Made by a program: the position numbers and the translations under genes
In this document: positions 1 through 10,200 of the stretch, in pieces
Layout of the letters: each line of letters starts with the position of its first letter
How positions within the stretch are numbered: position 1 is the first letter of the stretch
From: Chitinophagales bacterium
Lineage (GTDB): Bacteria; Bacteroidota; Bacteroidia; Chitinophagales; UBA2359
NCBI GenBank assembly: GCA_020629005.1
Contig: JAHDEE010000044.1
Location: 1 to 36,944, forward strand
Direction: 5' to 3'
DNA: 36,944 nucleotides
The notes under the pieces: generated by a model
Databases searched by the model: none
The model's input: the letters and a program-made list of their open reading frames with translations, nothing else
What the model was told of the DNA's origin: nothing

Positions 1-2
1 AA

Positions 3-383
3 AATGGCTGCGTGGCCAATCTTACGGCCAGCCGCATGTCCATGAAAAGCATGCGAAAAATGCGAATCTTTCAATCCGGCGCCTACATTTCCATTGATTT
101 TCTGGACAAGAAATCTCAGATTATCAGGATGTCGGCCACAGAGATCAAGGATATGCCCAGTCAGCTGATCGATACCGGAGCTGGCAAGGCGAATAAATAT
201 GTTGGATTTGAGAACCCGGAGGTTCCGGAAGTTAATTCCATCGGTTTAGAACATGAACTCTTTGCTGACAGTATAGAATTTGACCGGAAACCCTCGGTAA
301 CGTTAATGGATGGCTATAGGGCACTCCAGGCAGCGACAACAATTATGTCTAACTTGCAGGTACCGACTGATAAACTCTTGTGA
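3..383 (+). CDS. Gfo/Idh/MocA-family oxidoreductase, C-terminal fragment
   Basis: The gene is cut by the left edge of the window. The reading frame is open from base 3 (N-G-C-V-A-N-L-T-A-S-R), so the GTG at base 12 is an internal valine and not a start. The segment NGCVANLTASR followed by a beta-rich stretch (FQSGAYISIDFLDKK) is typical of the C-terminal alpha/beta domain of NAD(P)-dependent sugar oxidoreductases of the GFO_IDH_MocA family. The NAD-binding Rossmann domain lies outside the window. The stop codon at 381-383 overlaps the ATG of the next gene (TGATG), which indicates translational coupling. With a sugar transferase two genes downstream, a role in nucleotide-sugar modification for surface polysaccharide is plausible, but the substrate cannot be read from this fragment. 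Confidence 0.82.
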   Translation, partial: NGCVANLTASRMSMKSMRKMRIFQSGAYISIDFLDKKSQIIRMSATEIKDMPSQLIDTGAGKANKYVGFENPEVPEVNSIGLEHELFADSIEFDRKPSVTLMDGYRALQAATTIMSNLQVPTDKLL

Positions 384-1243
384 TGAGCTTAGTAGAGACT
401 AGATGCATACTTTTTTTGCTTGTATTGGCAATCGGATTCAGCTCCTGTGATGAAGCAGAAGAAATTCCAGCCTACCTGTATATAGAAGACTTTGGTATGC
501 AAACGGATCCATTGGACGAAGGCAGCAACTCGCAGAATTACAGAGACGTTTGGGTATATATTGATCAGCAACCAGCTGGCATTTTTGAGCTTCCGGCCTC
601 TGTACCAGTACTGAGAAGCGGGGAAACTACTGTATCACTTTTCCCTGGAATCTACGAAAACGGGATCTCGGCGACCCGGGTCATCTATCCAATGACCACG
701 GCCTTCGACCAAACCGTCACCTTGAATCCACTGGAAATAGATACCTTAAGCCCTGTCGTGGGCTACAAAGAGGAATGCAATTTCAAGATGGTGGCTGATT
801 TTGAGTTTGGCAACCCCTTTGATTCCTCCTCACCGGATATGCAATTGTCCTTGACAGAAAACGAGCAAGATGTCTTTGAGGGTAACAAGTCGATGAAAAT
901 GCGCTCCACCCTTGAGCTGCCCAATTTCCAAATCTTATCAAATGTAGCTTATGAGCTACCAGTAGATGGCAGACAGACCTATCTTGAGTTCAATTACAAA
1001 TGCGATGCTCCTTTCACCATTCTGGTCAAGGCTTTCGGAGATGGCACTGCTTCTTTTGAGGTCATTTCAGTTCGGGAAAAAGAAGATTGGAACAAATTCT
1101 ATGTGCACCTCACGCCATCCTTAGGTCAGTTGTTTGTGGAAGGCTTTAATGGTCCTTTTCAGATTGTGTTTGCTGGAGGGCTTAAGGATGATATGGAATC
1201 TGCCAATTGGTATTGGGATAACGTAAAACTAATTCACCTATGA
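383..1243 (+). CDS. Hypothetical surface-polysaccharide-cluster lipoprotein
   Basis: The protein has about 286 residues. A short hydrophobic signal ends in a lipobox (GFSSC, Cys near residue 22) followed by acidic residues, so it is predicted to be a lipoprotein. The rest is beta-rich. Its last part (YWDNVKLIHL, preceded by long strands from about residue 150) resembles carbohydrate-binding or jelly-roll folds that end in a 'W-DNV' strand, but no family is recognised with certainty. The ATG at 383 is preferred over the GTG at 380 because it forms a one-base overlap with the upstream stop. The 3' end overlaps the sugar transferase start (ATGA, 1240-1243). The three genes are therefore one tightly coupled operon. 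A role in sensing, binding or exporting the polysaccharide is inference from context only. Confidence 0.75.
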   Translation: MSLVETRCILFLLVLAIGFSSCDEAEEIPAYLYIEDFGMQTDPLDEGSNSQNYRDVWVYIDQQPAGIFELPASVPVLRSGETTVSLFPGIYENGISATRVIYPMTTAFDQTVTLNPLEIDTLSPVVGYKEECNFKMVADFEFGNPFDSSSPDMQLSLTENEQDVFEGNKSMKMRSTLELPNFQILSNVAYELPVDGRQTYLEFNYKCDAPFTILVKAFGDGTASFEVISVREKEDWNKFYVHLTPSLGQLFVEGFNGPFQIVFAGGLKDDMESANWYWDNVKLIHL

Positions 1244-2715
1244 GTTCAGCCATACCACTCACAAAGTCAACTGCTTTGGCACTGGCTCAGGACTCGGCTG
1301 AGCGCAAAAAGGACAAACGCATCGGATTGGTGCGATACATTGTGGCAGATTATCTGGCCGCTATGCTGGCCTGGGCCCTGTTCTTTTCCTTTAGAAAATT
1401 TAAGCTTCAGGATATCCCCTTTGAATGGTCCTACTTTCAGGATCCAAACTTTTTCATGGGTATAGCAATGGTGCCTGTTTTTTGGGTACTGCTGCATCTG
1501 TTTTTTGGCACCTACACCGATATCTATAGAAAGTCCAGACTGGCCGAGCTTGGCAAAACTTTTCTAACGACTTTAATTGGTGCCTCCATCCTGTTCTTCA
1601 CCTTAATACTTGACGATTGGGTGACGGGCTTGCATGGCTATTTCTACTCCTTCTTTGCCCTATTCAGCATACAATTTATTTGCGACACCATTTTCAGGAT
1701 GTATATGCTGACCAAGGCCAACAGGCAGATAGAAAGCGGTGAAGTTGGGTATAATACTTTGCTAATCGGTGGCAACAAAAAAGCGCTCAAGTTATACCGG
1801 GAGATTACCGAACGGGAGCGAGCTTTGGGCTATAAATTTGTGGGATTTATCAATGTCAAGGATAAGAAAAACAAACTGGAGTCCTACCTGCCGAGACTGG
1901 GCGACAAAGCATCCTTGAGAAAAGTGGTCAAGCAATATCAGGTAGAGGAAGTGATTGTGGCGATTGAGACTTCCGAGCATCACCTGATCAACGACATCAT
2001 CAATATGATTCCTGATCAAGAGATAGTGATCAAGATCATTCCCGATATGTATGACATCCTTTCCGGCTCCGTCAAAATGAATCATGTTTTGGGAGCAGTC
2101 TTAATTGAGATTAAGTCGCAATTGATGCCCAAATGGGAAGTGATCATGAAGCGGGCTTTCGATCTGTTGGTGAGTGGCGTTTGTCTGGTTGTCTTATCGC
2201 CCTTGTATTTGTTCCTGATGTTTCAGGTTCGTCGTTCGTCCAAAGGTCCTATTTTTTACAAGCAAGAACGCATGGGACTACATGGTAAACCCTTTCACAT
2301 CATTAAGTTTAGAAGCATGTATGTGAATGCGGAGGAAGCTGGCCCTGCCCTTTCGAGCGACCATGATCCGCGTATCACACCGATTGGCCGGATTCTCAGA
2401 AAGTATCGATTGGATGAGACCCCGCAGTTTTGGAATGTATTCAAGGGGGAAATGTCTTTGGTGGGGCCCAGACCCGAACGTCGCTTCTTCTACGACCAAA
2501 TAGTAGTAAAAGCTCCAGCATACCGGCATTTGCACAAGGTGAAGCCTGGCATCACTTCCTGGGGAATGATTAAGTTTGGTTATGCAGAAAACGTTGACCA
2601 AATGATAGAAAGAATGAAGTACGACATCTTATACGTAGAAAACATGTCGCTTACCATCGATCTAAAGATCATGATTTATACGGTACTCATTCTTGTAAAG
2701 GGCTCTGGAAAATAG
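1240..2715 (+). CDS. Polyprenyl-phosphate sugar-1-phosphate transferase (exopolysaccharide initiating enzyme)
   Basis: This 491-residue membrane protein fits the WcaJ/WbaP-like family, which transfers a sugar-1-phosphate from a nucleotide sugar to undecaprenyl phosphate and so starts a polysaccharide repeat unit at the inner membrane. Four hydrophobic segments occupy roughly residues 30-150. They are followed by a soluble CoA_binding_3-like region (LLIGGNKKALKLYREI, about 180-280) and a fifth hydrophobic segment (FDLLVSGVCLVVLSPLY, about 307-325). The catalytic bacterial sugar-transferase domain follows, with YKQERMG, FKIIKFRSM-like FHIIKFRSM, the LDETPQFWNV block and GEMSLVGPRPE near residues 400-412. 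The end (PGITSWGMIKFG) is also typical. It is translationally coupled to the lipoprotein by an ATGA overlap. The sugar specificity is unknown. Confidence 0.93.
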   Translation: MSSAIPLTKSTALALAQDSAERKKDKRIGLVRYIVADYLAAMLAWALFFSFRKFKLQDIPFEWSYFQDPNFFMGIAMVPVFWVLLHLFFGTYTDIYRKSRLAELGKTFLTTLIGASILFFTLILDDWVTGLHGYFYSFFALFSIQFICDTIFRMYMLTKANRQIESGEVGYNTLLIGGNKKALKLYREITERERALGYKFVGFINVKDKKNKLESYLPRLGDKASLRKVVKQYQVEEVIVAIETSEHHLINDIINMIPDQEIVIKIIPDMYDILSGSVKMNHVLGAVLIEIKSQLMPKWEVIMKRAFDLLVSGVCLVVLSPLYLFLMFQVRRSSKGPIFYKQERMGLHGKPFHIIKFRSMYVNAEEAGPALSSDHDPRITPIGRILRKYRLDETPQFWNVFKGEMSLVGPRPERRFFYDQIVVKAPAYRHLHKVKPGITSWGMIKFGYAENVDQMIERMKYDILYVENMSLTIDLKIMIYTVLILVKGSGK

Positions 2716-2856
2716 TACCTTTAACGCAATGCCCATGCTTGGCAAAATGGCCCTTGTTGTCTGTTTTGCACACATCCCACTCATTATAAACAGATTAGCT
2801 CTTTTTTGTCCGATTTGACCTTGAGTACAGGCCGGACTTGAAATAAATTGCTCCTG

Positions 2857-3309
2857 ATGAAAATCTGGTATATAGTGCTGGTATGCGCCGTTGTTACCTT
2901 CATCTCTTCCTGTAAAACACATACAAATGACATTGTTGGTGTCTGGGAACGAGTCGGAGATTATGGAGAAGGCAGCGTGGTAGAGGTGGAAAAAGTGGGT
3001 TCCTTCTTCCAGGCGAAACTGATTGACTTCCCGTTGACCGGACTCATGTCTGAAATGGGATTCCAGAAAGGCGATATGAAATGGCGCAATGTCAACTTCG
3101 TCCATGAGCGCTACTATCAAGGTGAAGACCTTCTCAAGATTGTCAATAAGCAAGGAGAGGTCGTTTCCACTCGCTACGACCCTGTGCATCTGGAATTACT
3201 ATCGGAAAACGTACTGGAAGTCCGGGCCTTTGCGGCTGGAGATGAATTCGTGGGCACTGTGCAGCGCTGGAATCGCATGATTCCAGAGGGAGAAAGACAC
3301 AATCGCTGA
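2857..3309 (+). CDS. Small hypothetical lipoprotein
   Basis: The protein has about 150 residues, starting at the ATG at 2857; a TTG three codons upstream (2848) is the only other in-frame option nearby. The N-terminus MKIWYIVLVCAVVTFISSC is a signal peptide with an ISSC lipobox. The mature part opens with DIVGVWERVGDYGEG and continues as a small beta-rich domain with an RYD motif, in the style of lipocalin-like or DUF2147-like 'xxGxW' proteins. The resemblance is weak and I do not assign a family. It stands alone, 140 nt after the polysaccharide operon, and runs tail-to-tail into the PLP enzyme gene at 3341 with only 31 nt between the two stops. Confidence 0.7.
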   Translation: MKIWYIVLVCAVVTFISSCKTHTNDIVGVWERVGDYGEGSVVEVEKVGSFFQAKLIDFPLTGLMSEMGFQKGDMKWRNVNFVHERYYQGEDLLKIVNKQGEVVSTRYDPVHLELLSENVLEVRAFAAGDEFVGTVQRWNRMIPEGERHNR

Positions 3310-3340
3310 TTTTCCCAAAGCCCACAAAAAACGCATGCCG

Positions 3341-4264
3341 CTAACAAGGGGCTAAGCCACCAGTGTGAATAGCAAGGATTCTCGATCCTGCTCTGAAGTA
3401 ACCTTTAGATAGCAGATCGAATAGTGCGAAAAACATTTTGCCGGTGTATACCGGCTCGGTTGGAATCCCAAAATCAGCTTCAAACTGCTGTATAAAATCC
3501 AGCAAGGCAGGCTTGTGCTTTGCATAACCGCCAAAATGGTAATCAAGCATGAGCTCCAGTTTCGTCGTTCCGCAATTGCTGCCATATTCTCCTAATAGGA
3601 GACTTATCTCATCCTTCAAAAAAGACCCACCTTTTAAGACGCTGACTGCAACAATATTTCCGCTTGGATTTGATGCCAATAAACCAGCCGTAGTTCCTCC
3701 ACTGCCGCAAGCAAGCATATAATAATCAAATCCGCCTTTCTGGGTGTTAATCTCTTGCATCATCTCCAGCACCCCCGGTATGGCCAGTGCATTACTGCCG
3801 CCTTCAGGAATCACGAAAGCATGAGGGAACTGTGCACTGATGTCGGCCAGAAATTCAGCATTATTTTTTTGTCGGTATCTACTTCGACTGAGATAGTGCA
3901 GCTGCATACCTTGGTCGATCACAAAACCTAATCGCTTGTTGAGCGGCAAATGCTGCTCACCGCGGATGAAACCAAGCGTTTCAAAACCAAATAGCTTTCC
4001 CGCGGCAGCCAGTGCATAAATGTGATTGGAATAAGCACCACCAAAGCTGAGCAACTGTCGATACCCGGCTTTGCTGGCAGCCAGCAAATTGTGTTTGAGC
4101 TTTCTCCATTTGTTTCCAGAAATCGCCGGATGAATCAAATCTTCGCGTTTCACCCACAGCTCTATTCCAGCAGCTGCCAATTGTGGATGTTGCAGGGACT
4201 GTATTGGCGTTTCCCTTCCAAATGCCAGGATCTTTTCTTGTTGTTGCAGCATATGCAGTGCCAT
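3341..4264 (-). CDS. PLP-dependent ACC deaminase / D-cysteine desulfhydrase family enzyme
   Basis: This 307-residue protein belongs to the fold-type II PLP family that holds 1-aminocyclopropane-1-carboxylate deaminases and D-cysteine desulfhydrases. Near the N-terminus are VKREDLIHP and SGNKWRKLKHNL, where Lys52 is the expected Schiff-base lysine. FGGAYSNHIYALAAAG is the substrate-carboxylate loop, and ACGSGGTTAGL is the phosphate-binding glycine loop. Bacteroidota members of this group are usually annotated 'ACC deaminase/D-cysteine desulfhydrase'; the sequence does not settle which reaction is used. The start ATG at 4264 lies 3 nt after the stop of the giant metalloprotease gene, so the two are almost certainly co-transcribed. 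A second ATG at 4252 is possible. Confidence 0.88.
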   Translation of the reverse strand: MALHMLQQQEKILAFGRETPIQSLQHPQLAAAGIELWVKREDLIHPAISGNKWRKLKHNLLAASKAGYRQLLSFGGAYSNHIYALAAAGKLFGFETLGFIRGEQHLPLNKRLGFVIDQGMQLHYLSRSRYRQKNNAEFLADISAQFPHAFVIPEGGSNALAIPGVLEMMQEINTQKGGFDYYMLACGSGGTTAGLLASNPSGNIVAVSVLKGGSFLKDEISLLLGEYGSNCGTTKLELMLDYHFGGYAKHKPALLDFIQQFEADFGIPTEPVYTGKMFFALFDLLSKGYFRAGSRILAIHTGGLAPC

Positions 4265-4267
4265 ACG

Positions 4268-7200
4268 CTATGGCTCCTTAAATTCGATAAGATAGTCCTC
4301 CACTTCTCCGCCGTAAAAGTTGCCACAGGCATCCGGCCACTCTCCTGTATCCAGTTGCATGACCACCCGCATCAATTTGAATCCAGGCTCCTGAGATTCC
4401 GAAAGACTAAAGCCGCCAAATACCTGCTCATTGCTTTGCGATTCGAAAACGAGCTCTGACGGCTCGAAGTCTTCGTTCGAATTATGATCAATCCAGACTC
4501 TCCATCTTTGTGTGTAGTTACTCAAAGCAAACCCCGGGCTCAAAGAAAGCGTAACCGAGGAACCCAGGATCAAGGGCTCAAATGCCTGCTCAAATAGGGC
4601 ATAACCTTCATTTCCACTTTCATGTACTTCTCCATTCACTTGCACAGAGGCGATCCACTCTGCAGTGCCTGATCCCGAAGCCGTGCAGCAAGGCATAACG
4701 CTAATCATGACCTCTTCCTCATAGTCGCACCCAAACTCATCTTGTACCAAAACCGTGTAGAGGGTACTTTCATCCGGAGTTCCAATTGTATGTGCTTCCA
4801 GCGGACTTGCAACTGCTGTCAGTGGAGTCCAAACATAGGAGGAACCACCGGAAGCCCACAATTTCACTGGTTCACCACGGCAAATCTCCCGATCCTTGCT
4901 TGCTGCAATCTCGCTATGATGAACCTTGACACGAACCTGGGCAAAATCCTCACAGCCTTTCGCATTATCTGCACGAAGTACATAGAGCTGATCAAATTTG
5001 GGACTAACCTCGATTGTGCTGCCTTCCTCATCAGCAGGCCACCAATAGTAATTCTCCGCACCCATTCCGGTCAAGGAAACGGTATCACCCCTGCAGATTT
5101 CAAGCTCCGCTTCTTCAACCTCCAGGAAATCACTTTGGCCAACCGAAACATAAACGCTGGCAGTATCACGGCAACCCAGTTCATTTAATACCGCTACTCG
5201 GTACAGGGTACTCTCTGCCGGTTCAGCTATTGGATTTGCTGAGGAAACAGACGAAAGACCTGTTTGCGGCCACCAATAATAGTAGGATCCTCCACTTACT
5301 TCCAACTCAGTTTGATCTCCCAGGCATATTTCGACATCACCGGAGGACTGAGCAAAATCATCAGCATGAGGAATCACTTCTACAATTCTGGTTTCGAGAC
5401 AGCCATCCGCACTGGTAACGGCAACTGCATAGACTTGTGCCTCCTCCACAATCACGGTCGTTGTTGCGCTTTCTGTGTCCGAAAGACCAACCGCCGGAGA
5501 CCAACTGTAGCTTACACCTCCCTCGGATTGCAGCTGAACTTCTTCTCCTTTACAGGCAAATACCTGCTCTTGTGCTACTTGTGCAAAACCTGAGGCTGCA
5601 AGCTCTACATAGACTTCCTCGACAAACTTACAGGCGGCACCGGCTTGAGTGATGGTGACCGTATACAATTGCTCTTGGTCTGTTGTGATCATAGGGTTTT
5701 GAACATCAGTGGCAGAAAGCCCATCAGCAGGATGCCAGCTGTGGGTCTCGCCCTCAGAGGCAGGAAGTTGAAATGCTTCTCCAGGACAAACCAGAATGGT
5801 TTGTGAATTGGCAATCTCCTGAGCTTCAATAACTGTCACCGTGATGGATTCCGAAGTCACACAACCATCGGGGCTTGTGAGTTGCGCAGTATACTCAGTC
5901 GTAACTTCAGGACTTATCAGTTGTACAGTGGAAGATGGATTTTCAAAGGCATCCGCCGGAGACCAGAAAAGCGTTCCTGGGCCTATGCTAGCCTGCAAAG
6001 AAGCAACATCACCAGCACAAATCGTCGGATCCGAACCCAGCTGAAGTACCGGTGCCGCATTTACCTCTACAGCCACTGTGATATTTTGTACGCAGCCATT
6101 CTCTTGTGTTAGTGTGGCAACATAAGTTGTGCTGGATGCCGGATTTGCCTCAGTGCTCGCCGCAGTGGGATCTGCCAATCCTGTTTCCGGCCACCACTGT
6201 ACAGATGCAGCACCTGTTGCAAAAATGACTGCCGGCTCACCCGGACAGACAGAGACTAAACCTGAATAGTCTATCTCTTCGATGCTCAGTACCTCCACAA
6301 AAACTGCATGCTGCTCAGAGCAGCCGTGCTCATTGCTTACCTCCACCTGATAAAGTTGCGATTCATTCGGAGCAACCACCAACTGGGCCTCCGATTGATT
6401 AAGAGGATCAGCATCTGCAGACCAGGAATAGTGGTCACCGCCAGTGGCTTGCAACAATACCGACTCACCTGGACATATAACTACATCCTCACTCACAGAA
6501 GTCTCTCCCAAATCATAGACGTAGACAATCACCGATCGCTCTGTCTGGCAACCATTTTCGTCCTGTACCACCACGGTGTATTCTGTTGTTTCTTCGGGAC
6601 TGGCATGCGGGCTGGCGATCAAAGGATTAGACAAACCAGCTTCAGGACTCCATACAAAGCTGCTGCCCTGACAACTCAACTGAGTTGATTCTCCTTTGCA
6701 GATTCCCTGGTTTTGGGTGATCTGCGGTTGAAAATCCAGGACTTCAACATGCACTTCTGCATAGCCTACACAGCCGTTTGCATCAGTACCATAAACGGAA
6801 TAGGTTTGACTGGAAGAGGGAGCCGCCGTAGTCACGGAGCCTGTAACGGCTGTAAGACCGGGAGCAGGATTCCATTGATAGCTTTCCGCTCCTGCTGCTG
6901 ATAGCTCTGCGCTCTCTCCCTGACAAATAATCAGATCAGGACTTACCACTAATGTCGGAGCATCAGCAACTTCTACGATCACTGAATTTTGACCAGTGCA
7001 ACCGAAACCATCATCGACTGTCACCGTATAGTTTGTGTTTTGATATACTGTCGCTACCGGGTTGGCAATATTCGCATTTGACAATCCTGTTGAAGGACTC
7101 CACTGATAATACAAGCCTCCGCTGGCTTGCAGCTGGACCGTAGAGCCAGCACAAGTTTCGTGCAAGGGAGTCACTGTAACAGGCAAACCATCGGAAACCG

Positions 7201-10200
7201 AGACAAGCACGCTTGCCTCAGAGACACATCCATACAAATCCGTCACTGTAACTGTATACACTTGATCGCTGGCGGGAGCAGCAACCGGATTATGCACATT
7301 TGCATTGGACAAGCCCTCTGCCGGAGACCAGGAATAGTACTGCCCGCCTCCAGCGGTTAATTGCACGGAGGTACCGGGGCAAATTTCAGTATCCTCGGAT
7401 ATGGTAGCCATAATGGATTGATCAGCATAAACCATCACATTGCCTTGATTAACGCAACCACTTAGATCGGAAACCGTAACGGTGTAGAGCATATCTTCCT
7501 GGACTGTTGCAACAGGATTAGCAATATTCGGATTTGATAGACCAGTTGGTGGAGACCAGGAGTAGAATTGCCCGCCACTGGCTTGCAAACTTACACTGGC
7601 ACCTGGACAAATATGCAAATCCTCGCTTACAGAAATATCAAGCTCGGCATCCAGGTAGACCCAAACGCTAGCCTGATTTACGCAGCCATTACCATCGCTT
7701 ACCGATACCGTATATAGCTGATCATTTGAGGGAATTGCGATTGGATTAGCGATATTCGGATCAGATAGACCTTGTGTTGGAGACCATTGATAATAACTGC
7801 CACCAGTAGCCTGAAGTGCCACGCTTGCGCCAGGACATATATGCTGCTCTGGACTAACTGAGACGCTTAGTTCGGAATCAAGGTATACCCATACGCTTTC
7901 TTCAGCTGTACAGCCATTGCTATCGGTGATCATCACCGAGTAAAGTTGATCAGTGGGAGGCGAGGCGACCGGATTTGCTATATTAGGATCGGAAAGCCCA
8001 ACTGTGGGTGACCATTGATAGTCTACCCCGCCATAGGCCGAAATGGTCGCGCTGCCACCTGCACAAATGTGCGCATCTGCACTTGCAGATGTACTGATTG
8101 CTTCAACGTTTACCTGCACCACATCTATCGCAGAACAACCATACTGATCAGTGACAGTCACTGTATATAGCTGATCCTGAAGTGGACTGGCAATAGGATT
8201 TTGAATATTCGAATTTGAAAGACTGCCCGAGGGACTCCACTGATAAGACACTCCCCCACTGGCACCTAGCTGGGCTGAAGCTCCTGGACAAATGTTTTGG
8301 TTGGCACTCACCTCAATCGGGATCGGGCCATTTACGTGCACCTGCACCTGCGCTTCACCTGTACAGGAATTCCCATCTGATACGGTGACTGTGTAAAGCT
8401 GATCGCTCATTGGCCCCGCGATTGGACTTGCAGAATAAGGATCACTCAGTCCGGTTTGCGGACTCCATTCGTACTGTGTTCCACCGGAGGCGTACAGATA
8501 GGCACTTTCCCCCGGGCAGATATATACGTGCTCAATTACATCCACTTCAAGGCTGCCGCCCACACTCACCATGATGTCATTTTGACTAGAACAACCAAAT
8601 GAATCGAAGACCGTCACCGTATACAGCTGATCGCTTTGCGGGCTTGCAATTGGGTTATAAACATAGGGATTAGACAAACCAGTAGTTGGACTCCACTCAT
8701 AAGTCTGTCCACCTCCTGCAACCAGGGCTACACTACCTCCGGGACAGATACTTACATCTTGACCAACAAAAGCGCTGGGAGCCGCCTGCTCCTCCACAGT
8801 AATCTGCGATTGACCTTGACAGCCCGCATTATCTGTCACTGTAAGGAAATAGGTACCAGGCTCCGTCACCGATATTGAAGAGCCTGACTGATTATTGGAC
8901 CACTGATAGCTGCTATAACCAGCAGCTCCCGAAAGGACCAGGCTCTCGCCGGAACAAAAGGTAAAGCTGCTATTCGAACTACTGATGTTTGGTTGAAAGG
9001 GGGTACATTCATTGATTTCGCAAGACCATGTTAGTTCGAAGCCCCCTGCCTGTCCTGTGCCATTTGAAAAATGTTCAACAGTGATGGCCCCTCCACTCGA
9101 ATTAATAATTCCTCCATTCGGAAGCACATTTCCAGTGTAGGTACCGATTAGAGTGGAAGCCGTACTGTTGCCATCGTATATTTTCAGATAGTCATCGGAC
9201 CAGTAATCGAAAGATTGGAACTGAAGACGAACAGAAGAAGCGCCAGCAGGTGCAATTACGGTACTCTTTTGACTGTTTGCAGGATAGGCTGTAGTTCCTC
9301 CCCCTTCATCAAAAAGCCTCCCTTCACAAGAGCTGTGCAAAGCAGTATAATCGATATCGTAAACGCAGGCATTTGCCGCAGAGACATTAATGTAGTTGCT
9401 CCGGATTCTGCTGTCATCTGCCCCACAGCCGGTAACTATCAAAGTTACCGTATAAGTGCCGGGCGTAGAATAGGTATGGATTGGATTGGACCATTGACTG
9501 GTGGTGCCATCACCAAAGTTCCAGGCATAGGATTCAGCCCCTGGTGTGAGATTTTGAAAATGAACCGGACTACCCACGAGGCAGTACTCGGTCGGATAAG
9601 CCGTAAAATCTGCTTGCGGAGCGGAACTGGCAAAGGCATTTCCCACACCAACTGCGTACCAGGCATTTGTGACAGCCACTTCTTCGGCAGAGCATTCACC
9701 ATACAACTGTTTTGCCGCCAGTATGCTATAGTACCGAGCATCCTGGTAGTCACTATAGGGACTCAAGTAAGCACTCAGATTTAGGAAGGCGATGTTCAGC
9801 GCCTTATTCTGGCCAATAGGAGTAATACTATAGCTATCTCCATGATCATTCGTGCCACTTCCACCCTGCGACAATAGGTAAAACCACTTGTTCTGTACGC
9901 CAGAATTACTGTGAACCCAGCCATAATCATTATCCGCATTTGCAAAAGGTTCACTGGTCCAGTAGTAGCCATCATAGGTATCCGGATGGTACAAGTCCTT
10001 AGGAGAAGACATAGAGCGAAGTGCAACGTTCTCAAGGCAGATCTCACTACCGAAATACCAGTCAGCATTTTCCGGCCTAGCAGATCGCTCCACAGCATTC
10101 CCGAAAATATCGCAGAAGGATTCATTTAGTGCGCCAGACTCAAACTCATACACCAGATCAGCCGTATGCTCCACCACTCCGTGTGTGAACTCATGGCCAA

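Noticed and set aside
2662-3189. 175-codon minus-strand frame over the end of the sugar transferase and the small lipoprotein
   Set aside because: It overlaps two better-supported plus-strand genes, one with a clear lipobox and one with the sugar-transferase motifs.
4735-8965. Repeats in the protease as a CRISPR array or mobile element
   Set aside because: The period is about 222 bp, it stays in one open reading frame, and the repeats encode Cys-bounded Ig-like modules.
9215-9784. 189-codon open frame on the plus strand
   Set aside because: It lies wholly antisense to the M4 protease, within the CUB, PKD and catalytic coding region. The residues show no domain, and such frames arise from the codon bias of the real gene.
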